NCBI RefSeq assembly: GCF_028416635.1
Contig: NZ_CP114013.1
Coordinates: forward strand, 1,302,001 to 1,366,000
Reading direction: 5' to 3'
Length of the DNA stretch: 64,000 bases
Source of the DNA: Baekduia alba
Lineage (GTDB): Bacteria; Actinomycetota; Thermoleophilia; Solirubrobacterales; Solirubrobacteraceae
Made by a program: the position numbers and the translations under genes. The notes beneath the pieces were generated by a model that was given only the letters and a program-made list of their open reading frames with translations, was not told where the DNA came from and made no database searches. This document shows, in pieces, positions 61,261 to 64,000 of this stretch. Positions within the stretch are counted from its first letter, which is position 1. Every line of letters begins with the position of its first letter.

Positions 61261-61893
61261 ATGCCGTCCTTCCCGCCCGCCGACGACCAGAGCCTGGTCG
61301 AGCGCGCGCGTGCGGGCGACGAAGACGCGTTCGCGGCGCTCGTCCGGCGGTACTCGCCCATGTTGATGCGGTTGGCCCGGATGTACGTCCCGACCGACGC
61401 GCTCGCCGAGGACGTGGTGCAGGAGACGTGGGTCGCGGTGCTGCGCGGCCTCGAGCGCTTCGAGGGCCGCTCGTCGTTCAAGACCTGGCTGTTCCGGATC
61501 CTCACCAACCGCGCCAAGACGCGCGGGGTGCGCGAGCACCGCTCGATCCCGTTCGCCTCGGTCGGCGGCGGCGAGGGGATGGAGGACGGCGAGGGCCCGA
61601 CGGTCGACCCGTCGCGGTTCACCAGCGAGGGCGCGTGGACGAGCGCGCCGGCCGACTGGCACGACGACCCGGAGGCGTCGCTGGAGAGCGAGGAGGTGCT
61701 GCGGATCGCGCGCGAGGCGATCGCCGAGCTGCCCGAGCGCCAGCGCATCGTCATCAGCCTTCGCGACCTCGAAGGGCTGTCGTCGGACGAGGTGCGCAAC
61801 GTCTTGGACGTCACGGAGACCAACCAGCGCGTGCTCCTCCATCGCGCCCGCGCCAAGGTGCGCAAGGCGCTCGAGGAGTGGATCGCCTCATGA
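61261..61893 (+). CDS. ECF-type RNA polymerase sigma factor
   Basis: A 210-residue sigma factor: region 2 VERARAGDEDAFAALVRRYSPMLMRLARMYV, then DALAEDVVQETWVAVLRGLERFEGRSSFKTWLFRI, an acidic linker of about 60 residues, and region 4 ELPERQRIVISLRDLEGLSSDEVRNVLDVTETNQRVLLHRARAKVR. Its stop overlaps the anti-sigma ATG (ATGA), the typical sigma/anti-sigma pairing. No promoter of its own was identified in the 58-bp divergent gap. Confidence 0.92.
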   Translation: MPSFPPADDQSLVERARAGDEDAFAALVRRYSPMLMRLARMYVPTDALAEDVVQETWVAVLRGLERFEGRSSFKTWLFRILTNRAKTRGVREHRSIPFASVGGGEGMEDGEGPTVDPSRFTSEGAWTSAPADWHDDPEASLESEEVLRIAREAIAELPERQRIVISLRDLEGLSSDEVRNVLDVTETNQRVLLHRARAKVRKALEEWIAS

Positions 61894-62183
61894 CCCCACC
61901 ACGTTGGCTCACCTTCTGGCGCAAGGACCCGTCTCCGGACTGCGGCGGGCTGTCGTGTCGCGAGATGGTGGAGCTGGTCACCGACTACCACGAGGGCGTC
62001 ATGACCGTGGACGTACGCGCCCGGTTCGAACGGCACGTCGACACCTGTGGGTGCTGCTCGCGCTACATGGTGCAGATGCGCGAGACGCTCGAGGTCGTGG
62101 GCCACATCGATCCTGAAGGACTTGATCCACGCGTCGAGGCCGAGCTGCTCGACGCGTTCCGCGACTGGAAGGCCGGCGCGTGA
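61890..62183 (+). CDS. Zinc-binding anti-sigma factor (ZAS domain)
   Basis: A 97-residue protein. LSCREMVELVTDYHEGVM is the sigma-binding helix, and HVDTCGCC provides the HX3CX2C ZAS motif; with Cys in LSCRE it can bind zinc in a redox-sensitive way. Translation is coupled at both ends (ATGA with sigma, GTGA with the next gene). No transmembrane helix, so it acts in the cytoplasm. Confidence 0.9.
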   Translation: MTPPRWLTFWRKDPSPDCGGLSCREMVELVTDYHEGVMTVDVRARFERHVDTCGCCSRYMVQMRETLEVVGHIDPEGLDPRVEAELLDAFRDWKAGA

Positions 62184-63574
62184 GCGAGATCCGCGAGGTC
62201 GACGTGGTCGTGCTGGGCGCGGGCCCTTCCGGCGAGGTGATCGCCGGGCGCCTGGGCGGCCGCGACCTCGAGGTCGCGATCGTGGAGGACCGGCTCGTCG
62301 GCGGCGAGTGCTCGTTCTGGGCGTGCATGCCGTCCAAGGCGCTGCTGCGCCCGGCCCAGGCGCTGGCCGAGGCGCGGCGCGTGCCGGGCGCGCGCGAGGC
62401 GGTCACCGGCCCGCTGGACGTGGCCGCGGCGCTCGAGCGCCGGACCGAGGTCGTGCACGGCTGGGACGACAGCGCGCAGCTGCCGTGGCTCGAGGAGCGC
62501 GGCGTGATGCTCGTGCGCGGCCACGGGCACATCGCGGGCAAGCAGGTCGTCCATGTCGGCGACGTCATCCTGCGGGCGCGCCGCGCGGTCGTCGTGTCGG
62601 TCGGCACGGCGCCGCTGATCCCGCCGATCCCCGGCCTGGCCGAGGTCGATCCGTGGACCAACCGCGAGGCGTCGCAGGTCCGCGACGTGCCGGCGTCGCT
62701 GATCGTGCTCGGCGGCGGCCCCGTCGGGTCCGAGCTGGCGCAGGCGTTCGCGACGCTCGGCGCGCGCGTGACGCTGCTGGAGCGCGAGGACCACCTGCTC
62801 GGGCGCGACGAGCCGTTCGCGGCGGAGCTCGTGGCGGAGGGGTTGGTCAGGGCGGGCGTCGACGTCAAGTGCGGCGTGAGCGCGACCGCGGTGTCGCGCG
62901 GTGCCGACGGGCGCGTGACGGTCGCGACGTCGGCGCACGGCGCGATCGAGGCCGACGAGATCCTGGTGGCCTCGGGCCGGCGGCATCTGACCGAGGACCT
63001 GGGGTTCGAGGCCGTCGACGTCGCGATCTCCGCCCACCCGCCCGGCTCGGTCGAGGTCGGCGACGACCTGCGCGTCGCGGGCCACGACTGGCTCTACGTC
63101 GTCGGCGACGCCAACGGCCGCGCGCTGCTCACCCACGAGGGCAAGCACCAGGCGCGCCTGGCCGCCGACCAGATCTGCGGCGACGCCGGCGCGCTTCTGC
63201 GGACCACGACCCCGCCCACCCCGCCGCCGCGCGTGACGTTCACCGAGCCCCAGGTCGCGGCCGTCGGGCACACCGAGGCCAGCGCGCGCGAGGCCGGGCT
63301 GCATGTGCGGGTGGTCGACGTGTCGACCGACGGCACCGCCGGCGCGTCGTTCCACGGCAAGGGCGGCGGCGGGACCTCGCGCATCGTCGTCGACGAGGAC
63401 CGGCGCGTGATCGTCGGCGCCACGTTCGTCGGCGTCGACGTCGCCGAGTGGCTGCACGCGGCGACGATCGCGATCGTCGGCCAGGTGTCGCTCGACGACC
63501 TCTGGCACGCCATCCCGGCGTTCCCGACGCGCAGCGAGGTGTGGTTGAACCTCTTGCAGGCATACGGGTTGTAG
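62180..63574 (+). CDS. Pyridine nucleotide-disulfide oxidoreductase
   Basis: A 464-residue flavoprotein: FAD motif VVVLGAGPSGEVIAGRLG, redox cysteines Cys44 and Cys49 (GGECSFWACMPSKALL), NAD motif IVLGGGPVGSELAQAFATLGA, FAD motif YVVGDANGRALLTHEG, and the C-terminal PAFPTRSEVW similar to the mercuric reductase/lipoamide dehydrogenase dimer end. The substrate is probably a low-molecular-weight or protein disulfide. It is third in the ECF operon and starts at GTG overlapping the anti-sigma stop. A hairpin closes the unit. Confidence 0.88.
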   Translation: MSEIREVDVVVLGAGPSGEVIAGRLGGRDLEVAIVEDRLVGGECSFWACMPSKALLRPAQALAEARRVPGAREAVTGPLDVAAALERRTEVVHGWDDSAQLPWLEERGVMLVRGHGHIAGKQVVHVGDVILRARRAVVVSVGTAPLIPPIPGLAEVDPWTNREASQVRDVPASLIVLGGGPVGSELAQAFATLGARVTLLEREDHLLGRDEPFAAELVAEGLVRAGVDVKCGVSATAVSRGADGRVTVATSAHGAIEADEILVASGRRHLTEDLGFEAVDVAISAHPPGSVEVGDDLRVAGHDWLYVVGDANGRALLTHEGKHQARLAADQICGDAGALLRTTTPPTPPPRVTFTEPQVAAVGHTEASAREAGLHVRVVDVSTDGTAGASFHGKGGGGTSRIVVDEDRRVIVGATFVGVDVAEWLHAATIAIVGQVSLDDLWHAIPAFPTRSEVWLNLLQAYGL

Positions 63575-63588
63575 GGGCCGGGAAGGGC

Positions 63589-63616
63589 GGAGGGCATGAG
63601 CACGCTCACGCCCTCC
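63589..63616 (+). terminator. Hairpin closing the ECF operon
   Basis: GGAGGGC (63589-63595) pairs with GCCCTCC (63610-63616); inside, TGAG/CTCA extends the stem after one mismatch. It begins 14 bp after the oxidoreductase stop. There is no T tract. The ATG inside this stem (63596) opens an Arg-rich frame that I do not call. Confidence 0.5.
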
Positions 63617-63757
63617 AGCGACCTCGTCTGCTGGGCGCGGTCGCCATCGGCGCGGAGGCGGCGCTGGTGTCGGTCGACGCGGCGCTGGCGCAGGAGAGCT
63701 TCCGCTCCTCGCCGCCGCGGCGGCGCGGGCGCCGCGGGTGAGCCAGCCGGCCGGCCC

Positions 63758-63786
63758 TTGAGCCCGCCGGAGCCGTCCGGTACCGT
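63758..63786 (+). promoter_or_regulatory. Promoter of the leader ORF and final gene
   Basis: TTGAGC (63758-63763), 17 bp, TACCGT (63781-63786). The expected start is about 63793, only a few bases before the ATG at 63797, so the leader peptide would be translated from an almost leaderless mRNA. Confidence 0.6.
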
Positions 63787-63796
63787 TGCCCGCCAC

Positions 63797-63838
63797 ATGC
63801 AGCACCTCCTTCGAGTAGCGATCACCAGCGCCCCTTAG
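63797..63838 (+). CDS. 13-residue leader peptide (sORF)
   Basis: ATG at 63797 opens 13 codons (MQHLLRVAITSAP) ending at TAG 63836-63838. Codons 3-7 contain CACCTCCTTCGAGTA, which includes a perfect match to the ribosomal anti-Shine-Dalgarno (ACCTCC) and the left arm of the stem with the next gene's RBS region. A ribosome on this ORF would open that stem. CTT, CGA and GTA codons, rare in this GC-rich genome, are clustered at positions 5-7. No known attenuation peptide is recognised; it has no run of one amino acid. Confidence 0.55.
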   Translation: MQHLLRVAITSAP

Positions 63839-63899
63839 CGGCCCGCGGAAGCGGGTCCGGCGACTGGCCGTTCTCGCTCCTACTCGAAACTCCGGAGGT
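63804..63899 (+). ncRNA. Structured 5' leader sequestering the ribosome binding site
   Basis: Outer pairing: ACCTCC (63804-63809) with GGAGGT (63894-63899), the RBS of the gene at 63905. Next: TTCGAGTAG (63810-63818) with CTACTCGAA (63880-63888), 9 perfect pairs, contiguous with the first on the 5' side and separated by a 5-base bulge on the 3' side. Inner: CGA/TCG (63819-63821/63874-63876), CCAGCGCC (63825-63832) with GGCGACTGG (63859-63867, one bulged A), and GGCCCGC/GCGGGTCC with a GGAA loop (63840-63858). A long coaxial hairpin with the leader ORF stop in it. Confidence 0.7.
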
Positions 63900-63904
63900 A
63901 CCTC

Positions 63905-64000
63905 ATGTCCATGTCGTTGTCCTACGCCAACGACCTGCGGGCGGCGCCGAACACGTTCCGCCCGTTCCGTCCCGACCCCGTCCAGCCGGCCGCGCTGAGC
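63905..64000 (+). CDS. Unknown protein, N-terminus only (cut by the window edge)
   Basis: ATG at 63905 (or the ATG two codons later) opens a frame that stays open to the end: 32 residues beginning MSMSLSYANDLRAAPNTF and continuing with FRPFRPDPVQ. The GGAGG at 63894-63898 is six bases away and is the sequence hidden by the leader structure. No signal peptide. The fragment is too short to place in a family. Confidence 0.6.
   Translation, partial: MSMSLSYANDLRAAPNTFRPFRPDPVQPAALS

Noticed and set aside
63596-63838. 80-codon frame ending in the leader peptide
   Set aside because: It starts inside the terminator hairpin, is Arg-rich without family features, and the promoter at 63758-63786 would not transcribe its first half. 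Only the last 13 codons are retained.

Overview
The window is GC-rich chromosomal DNA with dense, strongly codon-biased genes on both strands, many ATGA or GTGA start/stop overlaps, and leaderless-looking starts. Gene content points to an actinobacterium, most likely class Thermoleophilia (Solirubrobacterales; Conexibacter, Solirubrobacter or Patulibacter-like). The clues are a SigB/SigF-type sigma factor, OpcA next to Zwf, an F420/DDN-type nitroreductase, an EgtB/EgtD pair, MMPL and MSMEG-type GH15 proteins, and secreted proteins with basic C-terminal modules. The lineage is inferred from gene families; no rRNA was available to confirm it. No tRNA, rRNA, CRISPR array, transposase or phage module was seen.

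Layout. 0-9.9 kb: end of an RTX-like surface protein, ArfB ribosome rescue factor, a SigB-type sigma factor with a matching promoter at its own start, an acyl-CoA ligase, a cold-shock protein, then a chemoreceptor-rhodanese-microprotein run, a GNAT enzyme, an acyl-CoA dehydrogenase and small membrane proteins. 10-14 kb: a GntR-led, apparently leaderless operon with a small secreted-type subunit, a GMC flavoprotein oxidase, a small membrane protein and a lipocalin/CrtC-like protein. 14-19.7 kb: a complete PTS-driven dihydroxyacetone kinase system (facilitator, DhaK, DhaL, EI on + ; HPr, DhaM on -) with an IclR regulator, and the same palindrome in front of both arms. 19.7-31 kb: a repeat pair, a two-component system, DAHP synthase, Nudix, thiolase, an efflux pump, hydrolase, globin, M15 peptidase and L,D-transpeptidase. 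31-50 kb: copper/PKD surface protein, M1 peptidase, SDR, two GGDEF proteins, ergothioneine genes, two transporters, a GH15 enzyme, and a DUF1800/DUF1501 pair. 50-61 kb: glucose catabolism (ROK kinase, transaldolase, Pgi, Gnd, Zwf, OpcA, then Pgl after an interruption by a GH15 gene, a nitroreductase and a repeat). 61-64 kb: ECF sigma, zinc anti-sigma and a disulfide reductase in one overlapping operon, then a gene cut by the window end.

Most noteworthy: (1) at 63.76-63.91 kb a strong promoter, a 13-codon near-leaderless ORF and a long hairpin whose 5' arm (inside the small ORF) is complementary to the ribosome binding site of the next gene, a candidate translation-coupled or ligand-sensing leader not matching any RNA family I recognise; (2) a roughly 160-bp interspersed repeat, three copies, each placed exactly between the 3' ends of convergent genes; (3) one 17-bp palindrome controlling both arms of the dihydroxyacetone PTS; (4) a 13-bp palindrome in the leaderless promoter of the uncharacterised GMC oxidase operon.
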